DNA of 64,000 nucleotides from Vicinamibacteria bacterium. GTDB taxonomy: Bacteria; Acidobacteriota; Vicinamibacteria; Vicinamibacterales; UBA8438. The notes under the pieces were generated by a model. It was not told the origin of the DNA, did not search any database, and saw only the letters and a list, made by a program, of their open reading frames with translations. The stretch lies in the NCBI GenBank assembly GCA_022820675.1, contig JAJEFC010000015.1, positions 55,085 to 119,084 on the forward strand. Reading direction: 5' to 3'. Below, in pieces: positions 18,943-27,896 of this stretch (position 1 is its first letter; each line of letters starts with the position of its first letter). Both the position numbers and the translations under genes were made by a program.

Positions 18943-19648
18943 GGCTCTTCCCCCTTCGTTCCGAGCGGCTGCCGCGGACGACCGACGCCGGCCCGCCCCG
19001 TCGTGCGGGTGGTGCACGCGGCGCAACTTCAACCACGATTGAGCGACTGAACCTATCCTATCAGCGCGAAGCGGCGATTGCACCGATCCGCGAACGACCC
19101 GCGGCGGCGGGATCGAACGGATCGGCAAGGGCACGCGCGTGCCGCCCCCGGGCGCCGAGCACGCCGTGGCGGGCACGACCGGGGCGGTGTTCTGCCGAGC
19201 GAGGGAATCCAGGAATCTGGTCTCGAAGTCCAACGGATTGGCGCACTCGCCCGAGCTCACCGGCCCCTCCCGCCAGGAGCGCGACGCCGGCGCCGTGCGA
19301 CACGGCCCGCGTCCCGCAACATGGCCGGGGCAACCGGTTTTGCCTCTCTGCCTTCGGTATTCCGGCCTCCGGCACGCCCTTCGCGGCCTGGCCGATCTGC
19401 CCGAGAGGCATCGGCGATCGCGATGAGGCGGGCGCCCTTGCCGAGAGCAGCGGCGTGGGGTAAGCTGGTGGTTCTCGCCGAAGACCACGACCGGGAGTGC
19501 TCCCGTCACCGCCTGGAACTCGCGGTGTCACTTCCGGTGTTCCCGGAGGAGGAGACAGCTCCAGACTACTCCACACGTCGCCGCCGTCCGTATCGTTGCG
19601 CAGCGCCACGTCGCTCCGTCGGAGACTCGTCCAGGCAGGAGGTGTAAC
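18943..19648. other. intergenic region between divergent genes
   Basis: About 700 bases separate the TPR gene (minus) from the receptor at 19649 (plus). No gene is supported. The last 45 bases before 19649 (from cgcagcgccacgtcgctccg at 19604) are nearly identical to the bases before 23388, so the control region was duplicated with the receptor. Confidence 0.55.
19370..19385 (+). promoter_or_regulatory. possible sigma-54-type promoter of receptor 19649-22708
   Basis: The bases cggcacg-ccct-tcgcg keep the GG and GC doublets at the correct spacing but deviate from TGGCACG-N4-TTGCA at three positions. Its distance to the start codon (278) is close to that of the better site upstream of the neighbouring near-copy (267), which is why I list it. 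Confidence 0.3.
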
Positions 19649-22600
19649 GTGCGTAGGCTCGCAGGACTCGCGACGGTCGTCATCCTCGCCGGCTTGACGG
19701 CGACAGCGGCCATGGCCCAGCAGGGCACGGCCGAGCTACGAGGCAGCGTGACGGACGAGCAGGGCGGGGCCCTGCCCGGCGTCGCCATCCTCATCACCAA
19801 TCAGGACAGCGGCACCTTCCGGGAAGCGCTCTCCGGGGGGGACGGCAGCTACTTCGCCAGCCAGATGCTGCCGGGCACCTTCACCATCACCGCCCAGCTC
19901 CCCGGGTTCCGCACCTTCGAGCGGACCGACTTCGCCATCGGGGTCGGCCGCACCCTCAACCTCGACATCGTGCTGACGATCGGCCAGCTCGAGGAGACCA
20001 TCACCGTCTCGGGCGAGGCGCCGCTCGTCGACCTCACGTCGGCCGAGGTGGGCGGCACCATCACCACCGAGGACCTGACCGATCTGCCGCTGGGCAACCG
20101 CAGCTACTTCTCGGCGGTCGCGCTGCTGCCCGGGATCCAGTTCAATCCCTCGTCCAGCCTCGGCAACGACTCGATCATCGCCAACGGGCAGCACCCCAGC
20201 ACCAACAACGTGCAGGTCGACGGCTCGGCGAACAACGACGACAACTCCGGCACCTCGGCGGGCGGGCAGACGCGCGTCGCCCTCGAGTCGGTGCAGGAGT
20301 TCCAGGTCATCACCAACCAGTTCGACGCCGAGTTCGGCCGGGCCAGCGGCGCGGTGGTCAACTCGATCACGAAGCGGGGGACCAACGAGTTCACCGGCGC
20401 GCTGTTCAACTACTACACGTCGTCGGGGATGACCGCGACCGACGTGCTGTCGCTCCAGCGGGGAATCGAGAAGCCCGAGGCCAGCAAGCGGGAGTTCGGC
20501 GGCGTCATCGGTGGGCCGATCCTCCAGGACCGGATGCACTTCTTCTTCAGCCTCGAGCGGCAGCTCGTCGCGCCGAGCCGGACGCGCGTCTTCCCGGACG
20601 AGCGCTCCGACCTGAACTACTCGACGACCGAGAGCTGGGAGGCCTGGAACTCGCTGATCCGTGCCGACCACCAGATCAACGCCAGCAACTCCTGGGCGTT
20701 CCGCTGGCTGAGGGAGCTGGCGCCGCAGTTCAGCCTGCTGGGCAACCGGGTCGGGACGCTCGCGACGCTGGAGGACGAGACCGACAACGACCAGACCTAC
20801 GTCGGGAGCTGGACCAGCGTGCTCGGCAGCTCGCAGGTGAACACGGTCCGCCTGTCGGCGACGCGGGAGCAGTACTGGCGCGGCAACCCGTGCTGGCGGG
20901 CGCTGGGCGACTTCGAGACCCTCACCGCGCGCGGCAGCACGGCGCAGGCGAGCTGCCTGCCGCAGTACCGGTACCAGGACTTCCAGGACAACGCGTTGGG
21001 CAGCGCCAGAGGGAACCGCGACAACCACATGAGCCTCTCGAACACGTTCTCCTGGTTCCTGCCCGACAAGGCGGGCGACCACGACATCAAGATGGGGGGG
21101 ACCTTCCACCGGACCAACATGCTGTGGCGCCAGCAGGGCGACATGAACGGCATATTCGAGTTCGGGTCCAACCGGGCGTTCCACCGGGACGACTTCTCCA
21201 CCTACCCGGAGGCGCTCAGCGTCCGCGTGGGCGGCCAGCTCTACACCCCGACCGAGTACAACACCTTGGAGGCGTACGCCCAGGACAAGTGGCAGTTGAA
21301 CAACCGCCTGACGCTCAATCTGGGCGTCCGCTACGACCTGGAGGTCTTCCCGCTCGAGAACCCCAACAACCCGTGGCGCGGCCAGTTCAACGGCGGGGCG
21401 GAGCGCAACTACCCGGTCGACTACAACAACGTCTCGCCGCGGACGTCGTTCGCGTTCGACGTGGAGGGCGACGGGCGCTCCGTCGTCCGGGGCGGTTACG
21501 GCATCTTCTACGACAAGACCCTCGGCCTCCAGGTCACCCGCACGTTGCGGCTCGCCGCGTACTCCGACTCGTACGTGGTGCGCTTTCCGGCGACCGGCGT
21601 CGATCCGGGTCCGGGGATGGGCATGCGGCCGGGCGGCGACCTCGGGAGGCTGATCGACACCTCGACCAGCGGCTGTCCGGCCGAACTGAACAGCGGCGGT
21701 TGCGTGACCATCAACCGCGACTACCTGAACCAGTTGCACCCGCCGGGTTCCCAGGCGGTGAACACCGGCCGGGTCTGGTTCGACCACCCGGACCGGAAGC
21801 AGGCCTACAGCCACCAGCTCACCGTCGGGTACGAGCGCGAGCTGACATCGGTCCTGTCGGCCTCGGTCGACTTCGTCAGCATGCACGGCCGCGACCGCCA
21901 GATGCTGATGGAGGCGCGCCCGCAGGTCCGTGCCGGCACGCTCCGCGCGGATCCGGTCACCCGGATGGACGCGCTGCTGCTCGTGCCGGGGCTGAACGAC
22001 GTGCTGCTGCCGGGCGACAGCTACGAGGGAGGCCGCGTCAACTTCGTGCAGAGCCTCGGCACGAGCAAGTACAACGCGCTCAACTTCCAGGTGGAGAAGC
22101 GTTACAGCAACAACTGGCAGATGCGCGCGGTCTACTCCCTGAGCAAATCGGAGGGCGACTCGGCCTACTACCTCGACAACAACTGGGCGCAGGTCGGGAA
22201 CGACCTGAACCTCGACCAGCTCTGGGGGCCGAGCCGGTACGATCGCCGTCACAACGTGACCCTCAGCGGCCGGACGGAGATCCCGGTGCTGGGCGGCATC
22301 ACGCTGAGCGGCGCCCTGCGGTACATGAGCGGCGCGCCGTTCACGATCCACGACACCAGCTTCGACCCGAACATGAACGGGTGGGGCCCGGACCCGATCG
22401 CCGCCGGCATGTACCACGGCGAGACGGGCGCCAACCGCAACCCGATCTCGGTCGAGAACGTCGGCGGGATCAATGGCGCGTACGGGCCGGACCGCATGCA
22501 GTTCGACATCCGGCTCGGCCATCGGTCGCGCTGGAGCGACCGCCAGACGCTCGACATCTTCTTCGACGTCTTCAACATCACCAACCGCGGCAACTTCAAC

Positions 22601-22708
22601 AACCCGACGGGAGACCGGCGGTCCAGCAACTTCCTGAACCTCACCTCCCTGTGGGCGGGCAGCGGCTTCCCGCGGCAGGCGCAGTTCGGCATCCGCTGGG
22701 GGTACTAG
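19649..22708 (+). CDS. Oar-like TonB-dependent receptor, tandem copy 1
   Basis: The 1019-residue receptor has a signal peptide (1-22) and a carboxypeptidase-regulatory-like domain from TAELRGSVTDEQGGALPGVA. A plug with EETITVSGEAPLVDLTSAEV and FDAEFGRASGAVVNSITKRG follows, then a long barrel ending in AQFGIRWGY. Its product matches that of 23388-26447 at the large majority of positions, with identical length and no obvious gaps, so the two arose by a recent tandem duplication. Differences cluster in the barrel, where extracellular loops would lie. The GTG start is preceded by a strong caggaggtgtaac, conserved in the second copy. It probably imports a large substrate such as peptides or polysaccharide-derived material; nothing here names the cargo. 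Confidence 0.92.
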   Translation: MRRLAGLATVVILAGLTATAAMAQQGTAELRGSVTDEQGGALPGVAILITNQDSGTFREALSGGDGSYFASQMLPGTFTITAQLPGFRTFERTDFAIGVGRTLNLDIVLTIGQLEETITVSGEAPLVDLTSAEVGGTITTEDLTDLPLGNRSYFSAVALLPGIQFNPSSSLGNDSIIANGQHPSTNNVQVDGSANNDDNSGTSAGGQTRVALESVQEFQVITNQFDAEFGRASGAVVNSITKRGTNEFTGALFNYYTSSGMTATDVLSLQRGIEKPEASKREFGGVIGGPILQDRMHFFFSLERQLVAPSRTRVFPDERSDLNYSTTESWEAWNSLIRADHQINASNSWAFRWLRELAPQFSLLGNRVGTLATLEDETDNDQTYVGSWTSVLGSSQVNTVRLSATREQYWRGNPCWRALGDFETLTARGSTAQASCLPQYRYQDFQDNALGSARGNRDNHMSLSNTFSWFLPDKAGDHDIKMGGTFHRTNMLWRQQGDMNGIFEFGSNRAFHRDDFSTYPEALSVRVGGQLYTPTEYNTLEAYAQDKWQLNNRLTLNLGVRYDLEVFPLENPNNPWRGQFNGGAERNYPVDYNNVSPRTSFAFDVEGDGRSVVRGGYGIFYDKTLGLQVTRTLRLAAYSDSYVVRFPATGVDPGPGMGMRPGGDLGRLIDTSTSGCPAELNSGGCVTINRDYLNQLHPPGSQAVNTGRVWFDHPDRKQAYSHQLTVGYERELTSVLSASVDFVSMHGRDRQMLMEARPQVRAGTLRADPVTRMDALLLVPGLNDVLLPGDSYEGGRVNFVQSLGTSKYNALNFQVEKRYSNNWQMRAVYSLSKSEGDSAYYLDNNWAQVGNDLNLDQLWGPSRYDRRHNVTLSGRTEIPVLGGITLSGALRYMSGAPFTIHDTSFDPNMNGWGPDPIAAGMYHGETGANRNPISVENVGGINGAYGPDRMQFDIRLGHRSRWSDRQTLDIFFDVFNITNRGNFNNPTGDRRSSNFLNLTSLWAGSGFPRQAQFGIRWGY

Positions 22709-22750
22709 CCGCGCCGGACGGCAGCGTTCGGAGCGGACTCCTCCGCGATT

Positions 22751-22780
22751 CGGGCCGGGCGGCGGAAACGTCGTCCGGCC
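22751..22780 (+). terminator. GC-rich hairpin after receptor copy 1
   Basis: gggccgggcggc can pair with gtcgtccggccc over 12 positions including G-T pairs. It lies 43 bases after the stop. The same hairpin occurs twice after receptor copy 2 (26485-26557), so it was duplicated with the gene. Confidence 0.45.
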
Positions 22781-22834
22781 CGTCTCTCGTGCGGGCACGG
22801 CGCGCCCTCGACCGCCTTCATCCTTGACAGGAGG

Positions 22835-22892
22835 TGGCGGAGAGGCTCGGATTCGAACCCGCGGGCCGGTTGCCCGACGAAGCGCTCCGTTG
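22835..22892 (-). pseudogene. tRNA-Ser 3' fragment, degenerate
   Basis: On the minus strand this matches the 3' half of the tRNA-Ser at 31447 with about nine differences in 55 bases. The shared blocks are the variable-arm end gtcggg-x-aaccgg, the loop ttcgaat and the tail cctctccgcca. The T stem is broken (three mismatches) and no matching 5' acceptor strand or anticodon arm is present. It looks like a leftover of a tRNA-targeted insertion or a gene copy that decayed. Confidence 0.6.
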
Positions 22893-23119
22893 CGTCGCTG
22901 TCTCCTACCCGCACGGGGGCGGCAAGACTCCACCGGTCTCCCGTTCAACCGTAGGTCTTCCGCAGCCAATCCGCGTTGCGGCGATATCCGGCAACCCGGA
23001 TTTCGCAGAACCAGCCATTGGACTCTCGGGTTCCATCCGGACGAGCAGCTTTGCCGCGACTGCACTTCAACGCCTCCGAACACGGCTGAAAGCGGTCTTC
23101 CCGGGAGCGCCGATGCTGT

Positions 23120-23135
23120 GGGCACGCTCCTTGCA
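23120..23135 (+). promoter_or_regulatory. sigma-54-type promoter of receptor 23388-26447
   Basis: The bases gggcacg-ctcc-ttgca match TGGCACG-N4-TTGCA at every position except the first. The start of transcription would fall near 23147, leaving a leader of about 240 bases. The same promoter class is found upstream of the other Oar-like receptors in this window. Confidence 0.6.
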
Positions 23136-23387
23136 AGAATAGGTCCTTCGAACAGCAGGTTCCGCCAGGCTGGAACCACGTTCGCCCCTGCGGCTTCCGG
23201 GTTGCGCCGGTCAACCGGCGGCGGCGCGTGCCACGCTCGCTCGGTGCCCCGGACTCCTCGGTGCCCCGACTGCAGGAGGCAGCCTGGCCATAGGGACATT
23301 TGCCTGGGCATCCACCCGGCGTCGCCGTCCGGATTCACGCAGCGCCACGTCGCTCCGTCGGAGATTCGTCTTTGCAGGAGGTGAAAC

Positions 23388-26300
23388 GTGCGTAGGCTCG
23401 CAGGACTCACGGCGGTCGTCATCCTCGTCGCGTTGGCGGCGACACCGGCCATCGCCCAGCAGGGCACGGCCGAGCTCCGAGGCAGCGTGCAGGACGAGCA
23501 GGGCGGGGCCCTGCCCGGCGTTGCCATCCTCATCACCAACCAGGACAGCGGCACGTTCCGGGAAGTGCTCTCCGGCGGCGACGGCAGCTTCTTCGCCAGC
23601 CAGATGCTGCCGGGCACGTTCACCATCACCGCCCAGCTTCCCGGGTTCCGCACCTTCGAGCGGACCGACTTCGCCATCGGGGTCGGCCGCACCCTCAACC
23701 TCGACATCGTGCTGACGATCGGCCAGCTCGAGGAGACCATCACCGTCTCGGGCGAGGCGCCGCTGGTCGACATCACGTCGGCCGAGGTGGGGGGCACCAT
23801 CACCAGCGACGACCTGACCGAGCTGCCGCAGGGCAACCGCAGCTACTTCTCGGCCGTCGCGCTGCTGCCCGGCATCCAGTTCAATCCCTCGTCCAGCCTC
23901 GGCAACGACTCGATCATCGCCAACGGGCAGCACCCGGGCACCAACAACGTGGCGGTCGACGGCTCGGCCAACAACGACGACAACTCGGGCACCGCGGCGG
24001 GCGGGCAGACGCGCGTCGCCCTCGAGTCGGTGCAGGAATTCCAGGTCATCACCAACCAGTTCGACGCCGAGTTCGGCCGGGCCACCGGCGCCGTGGTCAA
24101 CTCGATCACGAAGCGGGGGACCAACGACTTCACGGGCGCCCTGTTCAACTACTACACGTCCGAGGCGATGACCGCCCTCGACGTGCTGGCCCAGCAGCGG
24201 GGGCTGAGCAAGCCCGAGACCAGCAAGCGCGAGTTCGGGGGGGTCATCGGCGGGCCGATCCTGCGGGACCGAATGCACTTCTTCACCAGCATCGAGCGGC
24301 AGCTCGTGGCGCCGGGGCGCACCCTCGTCTTCCCGACCGAGCGCTCCGACCTGAACTACTCGACGGCCGAGAGCTGGGAGGCGTGGAACTCGCTGATCCG
24401 CGTCGACCAGCAGGTCAACGCCAACAACTCGTGGGCGTTCCGCTGGCTCCGGGAGCTGGCGCCCCAGTTCGACCTGCTCGGCACCCGCACCGGGACGCGG
24501 GCGGTGCTCGAGGACGAGACCGACAACGACCAGACCTACGTCGGGAGCTGGACCACCGTCATCGGCAACTCGAAGGTGAACACGGTCCGCCTGTCGGCGA
24601 CGCGCGAGCAGTACTGGCGCGGCAACCCGTGCTGGCGGGCGCTGGGCGACTTCGACACCCTCACCGCGCAGGGCAGCGTGGCGCAGGCGAGCTGCCCGCC
24701 GATGTACCAGTACCAGGACTTCCAGGACAACCAGTTGACGAGCGGAAGCGGCAACCTCGACAACCACTGGAGCCTCTCGAACACGTTCTCGTGGTTCCTG
24801 CCCGACAGGGCCGGCGACCACGACTTCAAGATGGGGGCGACGTACCACCGCACCAACATGCTGTGGCGCAGCCAGAACAACCTGAACGGCCGGTTCGGGT
24901 TCGGCGGCAACCAGCCGTTCCACCGGGACGACTTCTCGACGTATCCCGAATGGGTGGACATTCGGGTCGGCGGCCAGCTCTACGTCCCCACCGAGTACAA
25001 CACCCTGGAGGCCTACAGCCAGGACAAGTGGGGCGTGACCGACCGCCTGACCCTCAATCTGGGCGTACGGTACGACCTCGAGATCTTCCCCCTCGAGAAC
25101 CCCGACAACCCGTGGCGGGGACAGTTCAACGGCGGGGCCGACGGCAACTATCCCATCGACTGGAACAACTGGTCGCCGCGCACCTCGTTCGCCTACGACG
25201 TCACCGGCGACGGCCGCTCGGTGGTCCGGGGCGGCTACGGCATCTTCTACGACAAGACCATCGGCTACCAGGTCACGCGGACGTCGCGGTTCGCGCCGTA
25301 CTCCGACTCGTACGTGGTGCGCTTCCCGGCTGCCGGCGTCGACCCCGGCCCCGGCATGGGCATGCGGCCGACCGGAGACCTCGGCGGGCTGATCGACACG
25401 TCGACCACCGGCTGCCCGGCCGAGGTGGGCGGCGGCGGGTGCCTGGCCATCAACCGCGCCTATCTGGACCAGCTCTTCCCGCCGGGGACCCGGGCCGTGA
25501 ACACCGGCTGGGTCTTCTTCGACCACCCCGACCGGAAGCAGTCGTACACGCATCAGCTCACCGTCGGGTACGAGCGCGAGCTGACGCCGATCCTGTCGGC
25601 GTCGATCGACTTCGTCAGCATGCACGGCCGCGACCGCCAGATGCTGATGGAAGGCCGCCCGCAGGTCCGCGACGGCATGCTCCGCGCCGATCCGGTGACC
25701 CGTATGGACGCCCTCGGGCTGGTGCCCGGGCTGAACGACGTGCTGATGCCGGGCGAGGGCTACGGCGGCGGCCGGGTGTCGTTCGTCCAGAGCCTCGGCA
25801 CGAGCCGGTACGACGCGCTCAACTTCCAGATCGAGAAGCGCTACAGCGACAACTGGCAGATGCGCGCCTCCTACTCCCTGGGCAAGTCGGAGGGCAACTC
25901 CATCTACTACCTCGACGCCAACTGGGCGCAGGTGGGGAACGACGTGAACATCGACCAGCTCTGGGGTCCGAGCCCGTACGACCGTCGTCACAACCTGACC
26001 CTCAGCGGCCGGACCGAGATTCCGGTGTTCGGCGGCATCACGCTGAGCGGCGTCATGCGCTACATGAGCGGTGCGCCGTTCACGATTCACGACACCAACT
26101 TCGACCCGAACATGAACGGGTGGGGCCCGGACCCGATCGCCGCCGGCACCTACAGCGGCGTAGCGGGAGAGGGCCGCAACCCCATCACGGTCGAGAATGC
26201 CGGCGGCATCCGGGGCGCGTACGGGCCCGACTTCATGCAGTTCGACATCCGGCTCGGCCACCGCACGCGCTGGAGCGACCGGCAGACGCTCGACATCTTC

Positions 26301-26447
26301 TTCGACGTCTTCAACGTCACGAACCACGGCAACTTCAACAACCCGTCGGGGGACATGCGGTCGAGCAACTTCCTGAACCTGACGTCGCTGCGGGCCGGCA
26401 GCGGCTTCCCGCGGCAGGCGCAGTTCGGCATCCGCTGGGGGTACTAG
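23388..26447 (+). CDS. Oar-like TonB-dependent receptor, tandem copy 2
   Basis: This is the second 1019-residue copy. It has the same signal peptide, carboxypeptidase-regulatory-like domain (TAELRGSVQDEQGGALPGVA), plug and barrel, ending AQFGIRWGY. Conserved barrel landmarks include FSWFLPDRAGDHDFKMG, GRDRQMLMEGRPQVRDG and RYMSGAPFTIHD. The ribosome-binding region caggaggtgaaac and the first nine codons are almost identical to copy 1. Downstream come two copies of the 30-base hairpin found once after copy 1. A sigma-54-type promoter with a near-perfect -24/-12 element lies 253 bases upstream. Keeping two full-length, uninterrupted copies argues that both are expressed and selected, perhaps with different cargo range. 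Confidence 0.92.
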   Translation: MRRLAGLTAVVILVALAATPAIAQQGTAELRGSVQDEQGGALPGVAILITNQDSGTFREVLSGGDGSFFASQMLPGTFTITAQLPGFRTFERTDFAIGVGRTLNLDIVLTIGQLEETITVSGEAPLVDITSAEVGGTITSDDLTELPQGNRSYFSAVALLPGIQFNPSSSLGNDSIIANGQHPGTNNVAVDGSANNDDNSGTAAGGQTRVALESVQEFQVITNQFDAEFGRATGAVVNSITKRGTNDFTGALFNYYTSEAMTALDVLAQQRGLSKPETSKREFGGVIGGPILRDRMHFFTSIERQLVAPGRTLVFPTERSDLNYSTAESWEAWNSLIRVDQQVNANNSWAFRWLRELAPQFDLLGTRTGTRAVLEDETDNDQTYVGSWTTVIGNSKVNTVRLSATREQYWRGNPCWRALGDFDTLTAQGSVAQASCPPMYQYQDFQDNQLTSGSGNLDNHWSLSNTFSWFLPDRAGDHDFKMGATYHRTNMLWRSQNNLNGRFGFGGNQPFHRDDFSTYPEWVDIRVGGQLYVPTEYNTLEAYSQDKWGVTDRLTLNLGVRYDLEIFPLENPDNPWRGQFNGGADGNYPIDWNNWSPRTSFAYDVTGDGRSVVRGGYGIFYDKTIGYQVTRTSRFAPYSDSYVVRFPAAGVDPGPGMGMRPTGDLGGLIDTSTTGCPAEVGGGGCLAINRAYLDQLFPPGTRAVNTGWVFFDHPDRKQSYTHQLTVGYERELTPILSASIDFVSMHGRDRQMLMEGRPQVRDGMLRADPVTRMDALGLVPGLNDVLMPGEGYGGGRVSFVQSLGTSRYDALNFQIEKRYSDNWQMRASYSLGKSEGNSIYYLDANWAQVGNDVNIDQLWGPSPYDRRHNLTLSGRTEIPVFGGITLSGVMRYMSGAPFTIHDTNFDPNMNGWGPDPIAAGTYSGVAGEGRNPITVENAGGIRGAYGPDFMQFDIRLGHRTRWSDRQTLDIFFDVFNVTNHGNFNNPSGDMRSSNFLNLTSLRAGSGFPRQAQFGIRWGY

Positions 26448-26478
26448 CGGCAGCGGCCGGCGTCGCAAGGCCTTTCCG

Positions 26479-26557
26479 TGATTCGGGCCGGGCGGCCGAG
26501 GCGCCGTCCGGCCCGCCCGCGATTCCGGGGCCGGGCGGCCGAGGCGCCGTCCGGCCC
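26479..26557 (+). repeat. two tandem GC hairpins after receptor copy 2
   Basis: Two copies of gattc-x-gggccgggcggccgagg and its pairing arm cgccgtccggccc lie at 26485-26514 and 26528-26557. Each makes a 12-bp stem with a 6-base loop. They probably act as terminators or stabilise the receptor mRNA end. The remaining 285 bases before 26844 hold nothing else that I recognise. Confidence 0.6.
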
Positions 26558-26843
26558 GACTCTGTGTAGTCATCGAACCGGGGACCGTGGCGGGGCGGGC
26601 GGGGGGGCTCGCGCCCGCCAGCGGTACCGCTCGGTGTCTCCGTGACGGTCCGCCCCGCGTCGGTCAGCGGCGCCGCTCGGCGTCCGTGACCCGTCCCGCT
26701 GCCCGCTTTCGTCAGCGGTGCCGGGCGGGGCGCTCGCGGCCACCGCCTTTCCTGGCCCGCCCGCGGGGGGCGGGCAGCCGACGCTGGCGAGGGCGCCGAG
26801 CCGTCGGCCGTCTCGATGACACGGCGCCGCCGGAGGAGACACC

Positions 26844-27314
26844 ATGCCGAGAGCCGCAGCCATGTTGCTCGCGATCGCGATTCCCGCGTCACCCGCGGCG
26901 GCCCAGGCGGTCTGGGACGCCCGGGAGCTCGACGGGGGCGGGGCCGAGTTCCGGCTCGGCAACGACGAGGGGGCCGCCATCATCCTCGCCTGCCAGTTCG
27001 GGGGCGTCAGCGCGGGGTTCGAGTTCCCGGGGCCCCTGGCAGCCACCGCGAGCGCCCAGGTCCGCGGCGTGCCCGGCGAGCGGCACAACGTCGCGGTGGC
27101 GCCCGTCAACGACCGCGTGATTCGCGTCTCGACCGGCCGCGGCGTCGAGGTGCTCCTGGTCCTGCTGCAGAACACCGCCAACCTCTTCGTTCGCGCGGGC
27201 GGCGCGCGGACGTCGTTCGAGGTGTTCGGCAGCGCCCCGCTCGTCAGCCAGTGCATCGAACGGCAGGACGAGGCGATTCGCGATCCCACGCGCCGTTTCC
27301 GCAGCTTCCGCTGA
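26844..27314 (+). CDS. small secreted protein, paralogue of 13415-13858
   Basis: The 156-residue protein has a signal peptide cut near SPAAAQAVW. Its mature part is collinear with the product of 13415: ELDGGGAEFRLGNDEG, ILACQFGGVSAGFEFPGP, VRGVPGERHNVAVAPVNDR, GRGVEVLLVLLQNTANL and FEVFGSAPLVSQCIERQ. The two cysteines are in the same places. The C-terminus is longer by a basic tail (DPTRRFRSFR). Function is unknown. It follows receptor copy 2 on the same strand with 396 bases between. A cggaggagacacc ribosome-binding site fixes ATG 26844. The paralogue pair encloses three of the four Oar-like receptors. Confidence 0.8.
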   Translation: MPRAAAMLLAIAIPASPAAAQAVWDARELDGGGAEFRLGNDEGAAIILACQFGGVSAGFEFPGPLAATASAQVRGVPGERHNVAVAPVNDRVIRVSTGRGVEVLLVLLQNTANLFVRAGGARTSFEVFGSAPLVSQCIERQDEAIRDPTRRFRSFR

Positions 27315-27536
27315 CTCCGGTTTCCGCCGCCTGCGCCCGCTGCCCGCCCCCCGGCGACCGACGCGCGATTCTCACGGCCCCCGCCCGGGGCTCATCGAGC
27401 ACGCCGTCCGGGACGCGGGCGTTGCGCTTGCCCGCGAGTGGGCGGTCTGCAGGCTGCAGTCGTCCCCTTGACGAGAGCGGCCGTGACCTTGCTTCATCGC
27501 GCGACGATCGCGATGCGGCGAATCATCCAGCCTGCA

Positions 27537-27599
27537 ACAGGCAATTGGACGGCTGCAAAACAGGCAATTGGACGGCTGCAAAACAGGCATCTGGCCGCC
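27537..27599 (+). repeat. 23-bp tandem repeat, 2.7 copies
   Basis: The unit is acaggcaattggacggctgcaaa. Copies lie at 27537-27559, 27560-27582 and, partial, 27583-27599. It sits in a 582-base gap (27315-27896) without genes. No spacer-repeat pattern of a CRISPR is present. Confidence 0.8.
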
Positions 27600-27833
27600 C
27601 TTCGGTCCTCCCCGTGCGCCGACGGCTTCCCGTGGCGAATCCCCCGGCCGTTCTTGCCCGACAGCCGGACAGACGGTCGCCGAACCGGGCAGTTTGGCGG
27701 TTGGCTCTGCGGGCCTCCGGGCAGTTGGCCGTGGGTTCTGCAGGCCCGCGGCCCGGGCGCCGCCCCGCTGAGGAGACTGCGAAGGAGGTCGTTCAGCAGC
27801 TCGTGCCCGGGCGGGCTGGCCGGACGCCGAAAA

Positions 27834-27858
27834 GGGCCGGGCGTCAGGCGCCCGGCCC
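27834..27858 (-). terminator. rho-independent terminator of receptor 27897-31010
   Basis: On the minus strand gggccgggcg and cgcccggccc form a perfect 10-bp stem with a 5-base loop, followed by ttttc. It lies 38 bases beyond the stop codon of the receptor. Confidence 0.7.
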
Positions 27859-27896
27859 TCCTTGCGATCACGCCGCCGGTTGCGCGGGGCCCGGAC

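Noticed and set aside
22835..22940. A complete unusual tRNA, including tRNA-Sec
   Set aside because: No TCA anticodon, three mismatches in the T stem and no pairing 5' acceptor strand.
19736..26573. Very long minus-strand frames opposite the tandem receptors
   Set aside because: They are shadows of the receptor coding strand; composition is unlike a protein and there is no start signal.
27537..27599. CRISPR from a 23-bp repeat
   Set aside because: Only 2.7 copies and no spacers.
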